A stretch of 64,000 bases of DNA from Liriodendron chinense (GCA_003013855.2 ML058408.1:2046001-2110000); one strand, 5' to 3'. Positions 1-10,324 are shown, counted from the stretch's first letter. Translations and numbers: made by a program. The notes: a model not told the origin generated them from the sequence alone.

Positions 1-1012
1 AAGAATCTACCATGCCCGGAGTCAATGGTAGATCAATGAACTACACAAGCATAACTAATGCTCAAAAGCTAAGATACTAAGCTTAGAATCACTAAGAATC
101 ACATGAGCTCGGAGTCATCAAGAGATCAAAGTAAAAACCAAACTAGTACTTGATTCAAACTCATATTAACTAAAATTCATCAATTAAATCATAAAAAGGA
201 AACCTAGGTTACATCAATCCATCAAAAATGAATCAAAAGCTTCACCTCTTAGCCCTAGCTAAGAGGTTTTAGTTCATCTCTAACATCCTTGAACTAGAAG
301 CCTCTAAAAACATAAAAAACTACTAAAACAGGAAGAAAACTAAGAAACTCAAAGTAGAATCCGTCTCCCAAGCAATCCCCACGTCCTAGCATGCTCTGGA
401 ATGATGGGAAGAAGTCCTTTTATAGCTTGGAGGCATCCATTGCGTAAGAAACTTCCAGATTGCGCGTTAAAGTATGCACTTGCGCAGAGAATTTCGGAGC
501 CCAATTTAGAAAGTTCTCGTTTTTGCATGACCGACCGGTCGGACGACCGGTCGGACTGGCCTGGCCGACTGGTCACTACCGGTCGGACCTGTTAGTCCCA
601 TTAGTCCAGCGAGCTCTGGAACATTTTGAACCTATTGGCCGACCGGTCACGACCGGTCGGTCTGTGTATTTCCTTTATCCAGTGAACCTTCAAGTCAGGT
701 AGTGGGATGGCTGACCGGTCTGGCTCTCGTGGCTGACCGGTCGGACGACCGGTCGGACCTTGTTCTTCTTCATTTCTTTCTTTGTTTCTTCTTCTCTCTT
801 CTCTCCTTGCTTTGTCTGTCTTTGATCCTCCTTCAACCTTCATCCAATGGTCTTCAATGCTCGTAAAGAGCTCTATTTAGCCGTCAATTGGTGAAATCTC
901 CATCTTATTCCTACAATCACAAATCATGCATTAGAATAGTCCTTTAAACGTGTAAGCCGTGCATAATGAGTGATGAATTGGGGTTAGAATATGCACAATT
1001 AAGAGCTCAACA
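1..1012 (-). repeat. V1: Athila-type LTR, right part, running off the left window edge
   Basis: Minus-strand LTR. Its start is the complement of the family start TGTTGAGCTCTTAATTGTGC and falls at 1012. Going leftward it has a purine/pyrimidine-biased tract (about 765-840), a GACCGGTC palindrome array (about 530-760), a TATA box on the minus strand (417-424) and the family stem-loop CCTCTTAGC/GCTAAGAGG (245-266). The remaining 3' part lies outside the window, so solo LTR and full element cannot be told apart. It interrupts the Y pol reading frame, and the adjoining CCCTT (1013-1017) would be one TSD copy. Confidence 0.85.
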
Positions 1013-1017
1013 CCCTT

Positions 1018-1558
1018 CAAATTAGAAATAGTCTAACCTAAGGCTCCCTTGTGGTTCTTTAGAATTTTTAACAATTTATTCTCTTGTGTGTCATCTAGGT
1101 GTGTAGAGATGACCACATGGTAGGTTTGATCTTGACCTAAGAAAGCGTATTTGAGATTGTTGGGTAGTGGTTTTAGATCACGCTTGTGTGCATTGGCAAC
1201 AGACGGTGAAGGTCTTGATTCCGATATTGCCAGAATGTTAAAGTGAGGCCTAAACTTACTACTGTCAATCAGCATAGTGGTGTCAACTTCCTTACCAAAA
1301 TCATCATCTGCTTCATTACACTCACAGTGTTCAATGTACTCAGCCTGACTATTCTCCAAGCTTTTATAATTTTCCAAGGCATTAATAAAGTTCATTTCAT
1401 GAATGTAATCATTCTCCATTGGTTGCTTGACCAGATTGAAAATATTAGGTTTAAGTGTCATATTGCCAAATGAGAGCTTCATCATACCATTCCTGCAATT
1501 TATGATTGCATTTGATGTTGTAAGGAAAGGCCTGCCCAAAATGATTGGGACTTGAGCG
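1018..1558 (-). pseudogene. Y protease end and protease-RT linker (broken)
   Basis: The minus-strand frame has the retroviral-type aspartic protease flap-end motif IILGRPFL at its start, followed by an acidic linker and a block ending YHVVISTHLDDTQENKLLKI, which matches the region just before RT in Z. A stop follows about eight codons before the V1 LTR, where the relative has Trp. The first half of the protease is on the far side of solo LTR X, at 23510-23870. The codons between X and the motif continue in frame across the insertion site, which confirms that the two halves were one gene. Confidence 0.8.
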
Positions 1559-2130
1559 TGTTCGTTTCCCCAAGTGTAGGGTTGCGATGTAGTAATAAAC
1601 TCGGTAAGACCGAGGTCGATCCACAAGGACTTATGTAGGGATTCACAAACACATCCAACAGTTTCTATTAAAAAGCTAACAATCGGATTTTGTATGAGAT
1701 TGATGTAAGTAACAACTTTGAACTAAATTGAAGGTAAACAATTATAAAAAGGCACTAGGGATTCAAGGATCCACTTGTAGCAATCCTTGATGCTCAATTC
1801 GCTGTGGTTTCTCATTCTCTCAACTAGAATCGAAATTAAGATCTATCTAGCCGGATGATAGAGCTATTAAACCAAACAATCTGTCATATGTAAGGCCAAT
1901 GTATATGATTCACACAATGCAAGCTAGGATGAGCATGCTCAATTGCATAGGTCAGTCCCAATTCCAATAAACTAAGTTCATAATCATGATCATCATTAAG
2001 TCCTGTCACCAGATGATCATGATTTGAACTTGAATCAAATCACATGCACAGTCCCATACATAATTCAGAAAATCAGAAAAGTAGAACTTTGGTAGGAAGT
2101 TCCCACATGAAGATCATAGTACTAGAGCGT

Positions 2131-4210
2131 TGTTGAGCTCTTAATTGTGCATATTCTAACCCCAATTCATCACTCATTATGCAAGATTTTCATGATTTAA
2201 AGACTATTCAAATACATGTTTTGCAATTGTAGGAATGAGAGTGACTTGGTTCAATTGGTGACCAAAAGGGCACATTTAGAACCTTGGATGAAGACCCAAG
2301 GAGGGCTGAAGGAAGAAAGGAGGAAAGAAAGAAGCAAGGAAAGAAGAAAATAGAAGAAAGAAAGGAAGAAAACAAGAAGAAAAAGAGACCGACCGGTCTT
2401 GACCGGTCGGCCATGCTTGCTGGAGTAATGCCAAAGAAGGCCAGACCGGTCATGATCGGTCGGCCAGCCCTGTTCGACCGGTCGTGACCGGTCGGCCATG
2501 CAAGTTTCAGACTCCAGATTGCATACAGCAGGCCATTCCCGTTTCTGACTTTTTGGACTACTTTTTTGAAGCCATCTTAATGATATTTGGAAATCCAACA
2601 CATCCATGTCAAAGAGGAGCTCGACGCCGAACTAACCCAAGTGGTTTCGTGTCGATCGGAGCTACGGATTGATCGTGGTGGCCAAAATAATACGAACTAT
2701 CCAGAAAGTTCCAGATTTCGCTGTTCCACTCTAGGCCGGTCCAGGTGACTCATCATTGATGATATGAAGAATCTACTTTGGCCATCTTTTAGACCACATC
2801 CATATATGAATAACCGCAAAGTTTCAGATCAAAAGGATATGTGGTTTGATCGTACCGGTTGAAGAAAGATGGACCATCCAGAAAGCTCCAACTGCACAGA
2901 GTTTATAAAAGCCCTAATTGTTCTAATTTTCGGACCACATTCTGGGATTTTTTTGGACAATCTAATCCATCTATCATGTAGAGGAGGAAGTTTTCTACCA
3001 ATCTTCAAAATTTGGGATCAATCCGACATCTGTACACTCCGGAGCGTTGGAAGCAAGATGACTGGTTCTGAAGGTACCCGAAGTGCGTGATTTTGAGAGG
3101 CGGTCGGTGATGTGATTGGTGGGCCCATTCAGAGGATAATCTTGGAAATCTAAATCATCTATGTAGAATATCACATTACAAGGAAGCTACATATCAAATT
3201 TGAAGGCAATCCGACCATTGGTTAAGCCGTACGAAGCGAAACAAAATCTGTTACGTTGTGGTACTCTTGCTGCACTATAAAAGGGGGTGCTCTCTTCTAT
3301 TCCAGGAGAACCAAGGACGTGGGGAGCAAGGAGTTCAAGTCATAGGAGGCTTCCTAGCCTCCTCCAGCTAGTTTTTCTTCCTTTTCTTAGTTCTAGTTTT
3401 ATTTTTAATATGCTTTTCATTAGCTAATCTCTTAGCTAGAGCTAAGAGGTGAACCTTATAGTTTTCTTAGATTTTTTAATTCGTTTTATTGGTTTTAAGA
3501 TTGGTTTTCATGATTATGAACTATGGTTTGAAGTTTATACAAGCTTTTGAGTAGTTTTTCTTAGTCTTATGATGACTCATGGATGTTTGGGAGAATTACT
3601 TATGTTCTTAATTGGTTTGTGACGGTCTAGACCTGTATGATCCGAGGAATCGGAGTGCGCTCTAGTACTATGATCTTCATAAAGGAACTTCCTACCAAAG
3701 TTCTATTTTTCTGGTTTTCTGTAATATGTATGGATTGTGCATGTGATTTGAATCAAGTTCAAATCATGATCTAGCCTTGTCTTGTGACAGGACTTGAGGA
3801 TGGTTATGATTGTGAACTGGACCTTTTGGAAAGGGGAATGACCTATGCAATTGAGCATGCTCAGCTCAGCCTACATTGAGTGAATCCTATGCATTGAACT
3901 TACATATGACAGATTGTTTGGTTTAACAGCTCTATCATCCAACTAGATAGATCTTAATATCGATTCTAGTTGAGAAAGTGAGAAAACCATAGCGAATTAT
4001 GCATCTAAGGAGAGCTATAAGTGGATCCTTGATGCTCTAGTTATCTTTCCATTATCGGATTTTCTATTTTATGTTAAAAATCAATTTCACAAACCTCTTT
4101 GATTCTAGTTATTAGGATAGTTTGAATTGTTTACTTCCTTCCCTGTGGATCGACCTCGGTCTTACCGAGATTATTACTACATCGCAACCCTACACTTGGG
4201 GAAGCGAACA
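2131..4210 (+). repeat. A 5' LTR (2080 bp)
   Basis: Starts TGTTGAGCTC and ends AAGCGAACA. Contains a GA-rich tract (about 2290-2388), three GACCGGTC palindromes (about 2389-2500), a TATA box TATAAAAG (3276-3283), and a stem-loop CTCTTAGC-TAGA-GCTAAGAG (3429-3448) about 150 bp downstream of it, so probably in the transcribed leader. The terminal 70 bp (GATCGACCTCGGTCTTACCG and following) are the most strongly shared part of all Athila-type LTRs in the window. Confidence 0.93.
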
Positions 4211-4216
4211 AGTTTT

Positions 4217-4234
4217 TGGCGCCGTTGCCGGGGA
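4217..4234 (+). promoter_or_regulatory. A primer binding site, tRNA-Asp type
   Basis: TGGCGCCGTTGCCGGGGA lies six bases after the LTR end. This is the classic plant Athila-type PBS, complementary to the 3' end of tRNA-Asp. From here to 4482 is an AT-rich leader with a pyrimidine tract and TTTTGTAG (about 4360-4366), which may be a splice acceptor; no ORF is seen in it. Confidence 0.9.
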
Positions 4235-4482
4235 AGAGGTTAAACGGTTCTAATTGTTCTAGTAGTTATAGAGTAGTCTTAGTTAGGTAGGATTTTCAGT
4301 TTTTGTAGAAGTAGTTTTCTGATTTTTTTTATATTACTAATAATTTTCTATTTTTGTATTTTGTAGGAACTTAGTTGCTGACATAGTTCTTACTTCCACG
4401 GGTAACATCTCCCCATCTCCCCTTCTTCTTTTTATTTTTTTTCCTAGATTAGAATTTTTTTTCAACTTCTTAAAATCTCATT

Positions 4483-5764
4483 ATGGCTGATTGGAAGTGT
4501 GGTGCTTATGCATACCTTTTGGAAGATGAGATGACAGACCATGGAATCAAAACTCTTTATGATTGGAACCAATTTAAGCATAAGTATTATTCTGAGAGTC
4601 AATTAACCTCCACTACCCCCAACGTAAGACGCTACGTGATTACTGGGTTGAAAATAACAAGAGTGTTCCACCAAGTTTAACAGGAGGTAGGAATAAGAAA
4701 AAGGACCGGGGGAGTAATGACCAACCCGTAAAGATATTGCGTGATCACTTGTATGGTTATGCCTATCAACCATCTTATCAGTCTTCGTCATATAACACGT
4801 ATGGTCTTCATCGAGAGAGTCCTCACACCTCTAGTCCAATGGAAGATGAGCCAACCATGGATGCCAACAATTATCCTCAAGAGTTTCGTTCTCATGATCC
4901 ACAACCGACACGAACTCTTGAGGATACACTGCGAGAGTTTATGGAAATAACTGAGCAATGCATACAAAACCTCTCGCCATCTCAAAATATTGAACCCAAC
5001 ATTGGGAACACCGAATCAATCCCCAACAATGAGGAGGATGAGGCTATCCAAGCCCAACCCTCTTCCGATTTAATGACTAAACTTTTAGAGGATGTAGATC
5101 TAAGTGATCCCACCATTACCATCGATTATGGTGAATCAACTATCTCTTTTAGCTATTCCGATTTGAATGATGAAGAGATTTTAAGGACGGTTGACGAACC
5201 CGAGGAATCTATAAAATCTAAAAGAGATAGTTTGATTGCCTACAATGAGGGTTTGAAGGATGATTGTGAGTCCATGATTTCTTCTTCCAAAGGGCTGAAT
5301 GTTTATGAGTCACCAGAAGATATTCTTGCTAGAGAGATGGCTGAAGTCGATATTTTTGAGTCCTTCCACCAACAAAACATGACCAATTCTATTGTGGAAG
5401 AACTCCCTTGGATTGGAAATTCTGTTTCTTTGGATGACGGGGTGGCACAATCTGAAATTTCAAAAGATCAACTAATGTTAGATGATGTGCTTACCACTGA
5501 ATCTGAAAATTTTTCTTTGGAAGATCTCCCCTCTATAGAGGAGGAATTCCTTATCCTTGAAACAGAATTTTCTCAATCACTTAGGGAGAACGAGGACCCT
5601 TCATTCGACTCTCTCGATTTCCTAAAGAAATGCATGACCCACCCCTATGATCTGGATGATGAGATGATTAAGGAGTTGGATAGTTTGTTAGACATGGTGT
5701 CGGTGCCTGAAGAACACCATTCCACTGATTTACACTCTTTACCATGGTTTGTGGAAGCACCATG
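4483..5764 (+). pseudogene. A internal ORF, N-terminal and central part (unrecognised acidic protein)
   Basis: The reading frame starts MADWKCGAYAYLLEDEMTDH at 4483. It shifts by one base in the C-run at about 4616-4620 and continues in another frame without stops from about 4620 to the B insertion at 5764. The N-terminal 40 residues look structured (Trp/Tyr-rich). A basic stretch and then a long Asp/Glu/Ser-rich, probably disordered region follow. Near the end, a block of about 40 residues (FLKKCMTHPYDLDDEMIKEL) resembles the protease-RT linker of Z (LLEACVAHSHEINDDTIQEM). No zinc knuckle, protease or RT motif is present. It may be a deletion derivative of an Athila polyprotein with an unrelated N-terminus. 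Function unknown. Confidence 0.7.
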
Positions 5765-6874
5765 TGTTAATGTCAGATTTTGCAACGAGATCCTCCGGTT
5801 GTTTTCCTTCACTCCAACAGGGATTTCCTCCAACAGACCTGAAAGAAGACAGATTGCAGCTAAGGGTGGCTGGGATCCAGCCGTCAGCCCTCCGATGCTT
5901 AAGTCAGGCCAAAGCAAGAAGAATAGCCAAGCAAAACGGGACAGAGATTAAATGTTGTGTGCGTACCTGCTCTTAATGGAGTCACCCCTTTATATAGATC
6001 TGAAGCAACCTAATTTGTTACGTAAGATATCGAAATCCCGCTGATGTCGCATACGATACTGAGATCTTGCTGATTTCGTGGGATAAGATCCTATCTTTAG
6101 AGTCGAGAACCAACCCAATGACTTATTTCAACAATCACGCCCCTTGATGGCAATCCCTTGAGATCCGGAACCATTTAGAGAAGATAAGCCCAAAAACCGA
6201 CCTATACGGGCTGCCGGTAAGCGTAGTAATAGCGCTGATGTGTCATGATAAACTGGAAGCCGTAGTTGGAGTCATAGCTTTCGAAAAGGAAGGAGACGCC
6301 CGTAGTTGGAGTCATAGCTTCCGAAAAGGAAGGAGACGCCCGTAGTTGGAGTCATAGCTTCCGAAAAGGAAGGAGACGCCGACAAGACGGAAACCACCGA
6401 ACTGGATGTAGCCTTGCTTGGCCTCACAAAGTCATACTGCTCGACGGGAATCGGGTGCTGGTATTGAAGGATAAGAGATGTAACCGCAGAAAAGCTGTTC
6501 GCATGTTAGAACCTGGTCGCGAGTCCAAGTGCTCGCTCATTTTGACGTAACTCCTTTCAACGACTTATGAGAAGGTCTGCTCGCTATTCAGGGAAGGAAT
6601 CTTTGCTTCGCTTTATCTGATCATAGACTAAGGGAGCTCGAAGCCTTGCGAATAGGTGCTCTATATTTATCCGTCCTACGACTCTCGAGCTTATGATCTC
6701 AAGAGTCGAATGGGCAACCTACACTTACTCGATCAGCGACTCTCGATCAGATGATCTCGAGAGTCTGATACTTTCCTGATCTGCGACTCTCGATCAGATG
6801 ATCTCGCGGGTAGAATGGGCGCTCATGTACAACCTTTAATAGCTGAGCTGATCTCCGTTACTTTGTCTATAACA
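5765..6874 (-). repeat. B 3' LTR (left, 1110 bp)
   Basis: Plus-strand reading TGTTAATGTC...CTATAACA. Minus-strand TATA box TATATAAAG at 5988-5996. Holds three copies of a 40/41-bp tandem unit (CGTAGTTGGAGTCATAGCTT...GGAGACGCC, about 6252-6380) where the partner LTR has two. Also holds three imperfect inverted repeats of the type GACTCTCGA...TCGAGAGTC (about 6677-6810). A block with CTCACAAAGTCATACTGC (about 6422) is missing from the partner. Confidence 0.92.
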
Positions 6875-6890
6875 GATGCCCCCCAAGTCC
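6875..6890 (-). promoter_or_regulatory. B polypurine tract
   Basis: On the minus strand this reads GGACTTGGGGGGCATC directly before the 3' LTR, the expected position and composition for plus-strand priming. The same tract is present at the matching place in Q (58251-58266). Confidence 0.8.
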
Positions 6891-7046
6891 TTGCCGCCAA
6901 GAATTTTTAAGGGAAGGACTTAGCTCACTATCACACGTAACCGCCCGCTGCTTTCATCGAGAACGGCACCTCACATGATGGGCTGGAATTAATGAGCGCC
7001 AGCTTTTCGCAACCTTTTCGCTGATGGAAAATGAAGGGGCGCTCAC

Positions 7047-7148
7047 CACGTGTTTGAGGAGTTAATGGGCGTGCCTGCTCGAGCGCTGTGTCAAAGGAGG
7101 GACTGTCACGTGCCATCAGATACGGTGGAATGATTGCCTATAAATATA
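7047..7148 (+). promoter_or_regulatory. Promoter of the B reverse-strand gene (two G-boxes and TATA box)
   Basis: TATAAATATA at 7139-7148 lies about 150 bp before the ATG at 7301. Perfect G-box cores CACGTG lie at 7047-7052 and 7107-7112. The context ATTGC-TATAAATAT recurs before the matching genes of Q (58513) and T (45917-45926), while the surrounding sequence is more diverged. This supports a dedicated promoter rather than chance. Confidence 0.7.
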
Positions 7149-7300
7149 CGGAGTCCGCCATTTCTTTGATTTTCTACATAAGCTTTTTCGAAAGGAACTT
7201 GCAGTCTTTTCTTTCCATTCTACTTCTTCCTCCGGTGTTCATTTTCTTTTCTGTTTTTGGTATACTTCCTTTTTTCTCCTTCTTTTATTTTTATCTTCTC

Positions 7301-7936
7301 ATGGCTGGGAACTCTGACGAGACCACTGTCCCTCTTGGTGATGCCACTCCGGAATCCTCTGCCTCCAGCAGTGCGAGGGTTCCGGCAGGGAGATACACAG
7401 CAGCCGGATATCCTTCCGTTTTATCGGAGGACCGGCTGGCTGAGCTACGGGAGAGATACCTGATCCCCGACTCAGTCACTCTCCGCTTGCCCGGAGGTGG
7501 AGAAACACCAGACTCCCCCCCCCCCCCCCCCCCCCCCCAGGATGCGTAGCATTTTATGAGTACCAGCTTATCCTGGGGGTACGCCTTCCCCTCCATCCCT
7601 TCATTCGCGATGTACTCCGGTGTTACAAGATTGCCCCCGGGCAACTCATCGTGAACGGGTGGAGGGTAGTTTTGGGCTCCTTTGCCCTTTGGGCTCAGGC
7701 TGGCAACGGGGAACTCACGGCGGAGGAGTTCCTCCGTATGTTTCGTCTGAAGAAAGCTCCCTCCAGCGAAGGCTGGTATTATTTGTGTTATTGGCACCAG
7801 GATAATTTCGTGTTGGGGAAGCCCTCCTCGAACTATCCCGGCTGGAGGAAGCGGTGGTTCTATGCTTCCGGGAGCTAGGAGTCTGCCTCCTCCAGGGGTC
7901 CAGGAGTGACCCGGTTTTTCTGTGAAGGTAGACACA
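7301..7936 (+). pseudogene. B reverse-strand gene exon 1: Transposase_28-like protein
   Basis: Starts MAGNSDETTVPLGDATPESS, the same start as the T and Q copies (MAG-S-DEE/DET). It then has a conserved core: LRERYLIPDSVTLRLPGGGE, a (C/P)GC-AFYEY segment, LPLHPFIRDVLRCYKIAPGQ, NGWRVVLGSFALW, ELTAEEFLRMFRLKKAP, GWYYLCYW and PGWRKRWFYASGS. This pattern matches the plant family known as Transposase_28 or 'putative gypsy type transposon'; its biochemical role is unknown. A run of 24 C at 7515-7538 breaks the frame, and a TAG at 7876-7878 replaces the Trp kept in the relatives. The exon end (about 7930-7965) is inferred. Confidence 0.75.
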
Positions 7937-8008
7937 ATCCCGCATTGTGCAGTTTCTCCAGATAGGTTTTTAGGGTTTTGCTTCGTTTGACCCCTTTTGT
8001 GCTCGCAG

Positions 8009-8700
8009 GTATCCCGGCCTTGAGAAAACCGAATTTGAAGGGAGGGATCAACGAGAAGATTGTCAAAGTATACAAGGTGCCTGTCGGAGATAGGCATATC
8101 GAGGCTTGCTTGTCTCCTTCACGACTTGCAACAGCGGGCCTCATATCCAGACGACAAGTTGAGATGACGAAGGCTGGAGAGAAGAGAGGCCTACTGCCCC
8201 GACTGAAGGGCACAAGCTCCAAGAGGCAGAAGAGAACCCCTGCCGAACCTTCTCAATCTTCCATCCGCACGGGCAGCGATCAGCCTGCCCTTCCCGCGAG
8301 CATGGCGGGGGCCCCAGCTGGGCCCACTATTCCTTCACTGGTGGTCGCACCTGGACCACCAGTGATTAACATTGCTGATAATTCCCCGGATGGGGTGGGG
8401 TCCGGCTGCCCCCCAGCTGGAGAGGCTCGAGAGCAGATGGAGCCTCAAGAGCTGGCTCTTGCTCGCGAACTGATCTCTGCTGCCGAGCAAGGATCTGCTC
8501 GCGAGTCAATGCCTCCCCCTCGCGAGACGACAGGGTTGGTCGTTGCCCAACCGTCGGGAAGCGGGACATATTCTATTCCTCGCCATCTCCATCCAGTATG
8601 CAAATTTTTGTTTGAGAACGTCCCGCCTCATGCCTTCGGCTCTCTTCCCGAGCCAAGCCCTGAGAACCTTCTCCTCGAAGCGGGGATGAGGATGGTTCAG
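8009..8700 (+). CDS. B reverse-strand gene exon 2
   Basis: Begins after a pyrimidine-rich acceptor TTTTGTGCTCGCAG (AG at 8007-8008) and continues GIPALRKPNLKGGINEKIVK, then a basic segment GEKRGLLPRLKGTSSKRQKR, a Pro/Ala/Ser-rich linker and a conserved block VCKFLFENVPPHAFG. The same three blocks in the same order occur in T and Q, directly after an AG acceptor in each. The basic segment resembles a nuclear localisation signal (inference). Ends at a GT donor after GMRMVQ. Confidence 0.72.
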
Positions 8701-8778
8701 GTAAGACTTCGTCAAGACCTGCTTCGATCTGTTATTACGTTCCAGAATACTCTCTTATATTTTTCATCTCTTTTACAG
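8701..8778 (+). other. Intron 2 of the B reverse-strand gene
   Basis: GTAAGACTTC...CTTTTACAG, 78 bp, GT-AG. It happens to be an open multiple of three, so the genomic frame reads through it. The T copy (43110-43195) and Q copy (61600-61685) have GT-AG introns of 86 bp at the same codon boundary with unrelated sequence and in-frame stops, which shows that this is a real intron. Confidence 0.8.
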
Positions 8779-9492
8779 GGCTTAGATCTTATTCTGCGAA
8801 CGAGGCGTGATATCATTGCTGCCCGTCACACGATAGATGAGGCTGAGGGAAAGAGGACTGCCTTGGAAAAGGCAGTTCAAGGAAGAGATCAACTGCTCAA
8901 GGCTCGTGAGGCGGTGATCGCGAAGAGAGATGAGGAGAAAAAGATCCTCATCGAGAAGATCCAAGTCCTGACCGACAGGTATCAGGCCTTGGACTCAGAC
9001 TACGTGAAGCTCACGGGTTTGAAGGAGAAGGCTGAGAGAGAGAGGGAGATCTTTCGACAAGACAAGATCTCGTTGGAGGAGCAGTTCGCGGAGGCCAGGT
9101 CGCAGCTCAAGGAGGCCTACGACAACCTGACCAGGGAGCGCACCGCTCTTGCGCAGCTTAAGGACGACTTGATCCACTGGGACGAGGAGAGAGTCGCCCT
9201 TGTAAAAATGCTCTCGGAGGAAGGTCCTCGGGCGGTTTCCGAGTTCCGGACTTCGCAGCTATATGACGACGAAAGGTACGAGTCGTATGATGCTGGTCGC
9301 GACTTTGCGCTGAGAGTAGTGCAACGAATGATCCCATCCTTTGATATGGGGGAGTTTGGTCGAGTCGCGAAAATCATAGCTGTCGAAGAGCAAGCTGCTG
9401 CTGAGAACGAGGTGACTGAGGCCACTCAGGCTGAAGGGGCTCCAGAAATGGGCCCTGAAGTTGAGAGCACAGCTCCTCCTCCAAAGGATTGA
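8779..9492 (+). CDS. B reverse-strand gene exon 3: coiled-coil domain
   Basis: About 237 residues from GLDLILRTRRDIIAARHTID to PPPKD and a TGA. It is highly charged with a heptad-like pattern over about 150 residues (KILIEKIQVLTDRYQALDSD, REREIFRQDKISLEEQFAEA), then a conserved block FRTSQLYDDERYESYDAGRD and an acidic tail EAAAENEVTEATQAEGAPEM-like. Probably a coiled-coil oligomerisation or partner-binding region; no catalytic motif seen. Intact in B, frameshifted in Q, open in T. Confidence 0.75.
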   Translation, partial: GLDLILRTRRDIIAARHTIDEAEGKRTALEKAVQGRDQLLKAREAVIAKRDEEKKILIEKIQVLTDRYQALDSDYVKLTGLKEKAEREREIFRQDKISLEEQFAEARSQLKEAYDNLTRERTALAQLKDDLIHWDEERVALVKMLSEEGPRAVSEFRTSQLYDDERYESYDAGRDFALRVVQRMIPSFDMGEFGRVAKIIAVEEQAAAENEVTEATQAEGAPEMGPEVESTAPPPKD

Positions 9493-10324
9493 TTTTCTTT
9501 GTTTTCCTCTCTTGTATCCGTGAATAGATATTGTAAACATTTATCATCAATGAAAAAATATTTTTGAAAGTATTGTCCTCGTTTACTCTTTCCCTTTCAC
9601 GCAATGAATGCCTTCTCGTTTCTGTTTACTTTCTTTTCATGTATTGAATGCCTTGTTGCAATGAGAATGTGCTCAATCCGGGGGGTCGTTGCGACTAAAC
9701 CCTCGTGGAGATAGACTGATCTATCGATTGAGACTCCTAAGTTGATTTCATGTTGATTCATCAGAGGATGCGATCCCTTAATCCGAGCACGAGTTACGCT
9801 GCTCGCAATTAGGGTGTAGGACTGGTTCGAGCGGGAGCTGCGGTGCTCACGATTAGGGTCTATGACTGCTACTCGAGCACGAGCTGCGGTGCTCGCGATT
9901 AGGTTATATGACTATGACCCCTTAATTCGAGCACGAGCTGCAGTGCTCGCATTCCGGAAGTGTGATCCCTTCTCTCACCAGCCGCGAGCAACTAACTCAT
10001 GAAAAAAAATGAATTGGACTCAATCCGGGGGTCGTGTGACCGTGTCCGCGTTGAGATAGACTGATCTATCGATTGAGATTTTGATTCTACCAAGGGCAGA
10101 AGGTTGGTCAAGAGATGGTATACATTCTCTTCGGGGCTATTCAGGTCCATGTAAATGGAGAAGCAACCAACTAGTAACGATTTCAATCCTACCAAAGGTA
10201 GGCAATTGGCCAAGAGGATGTGTAAGCACTCTCTTCAGGGCTATTCAGGTCCATATAAATGGAGTAGCGGCCAAAAGATATCTTTCACTTTATTCATAAA
10301 ACGTTGTAATAAACTACATCGAAT
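9493..10324. other. B convergent intergenic region with duplicated hairpins
   Basis: Lies between the 3' end of the plus-strand gene and the stop of the minus-strand integrase. Holds two copies of a block with AATCCGGGGGTCGT and GATAGA-CTGA-TCTATC (about 9675-9735 and 10021-10075). It has four units with CGAGCACGAGCTGCGGTGCT-like inverted repeats (about 9785-9950). It also has two copies of a roughly 100-bp unit with CAAGAG...CTCTTC hairpins (about 10079-10280). Equivalent duplicated hairpins occur in T and Q. No ORF supported. Confidence 0.7.

Noticed and set aside
2284..2487. Lys/Glu-rich plus-strand frame in the A LTR (similar in 59018-59278)
   Set aside because: Low-complexity purine tract plus palindromes of the LTR; frame not conserved between LTRs.
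4360..4366. TTTTGTAG as a splice acceptor in the A leader
   Set aside because: Suggestive only: no matching donor could be identified in the short leader and Z has a different sequence at this place.
4737..4791. Methionine at 4737 as the true start of the A gene
   Set aside because: The same frame is open upstream to about 4620 and the Trp/Tyr-rich N-terminus from 4483 joins it by a single-base shift in a C-run, so 4737 is an internal Met.
7291..8097. Long minus-strand reading frame (268 codons) opposite the B reverse-strand gene
   Set aside because: It overlaps the conserved Transposase_28 exon and intron 1 in antisense, contains a poly-Gly run from the C-tract, and has no counterpart in T or Q.
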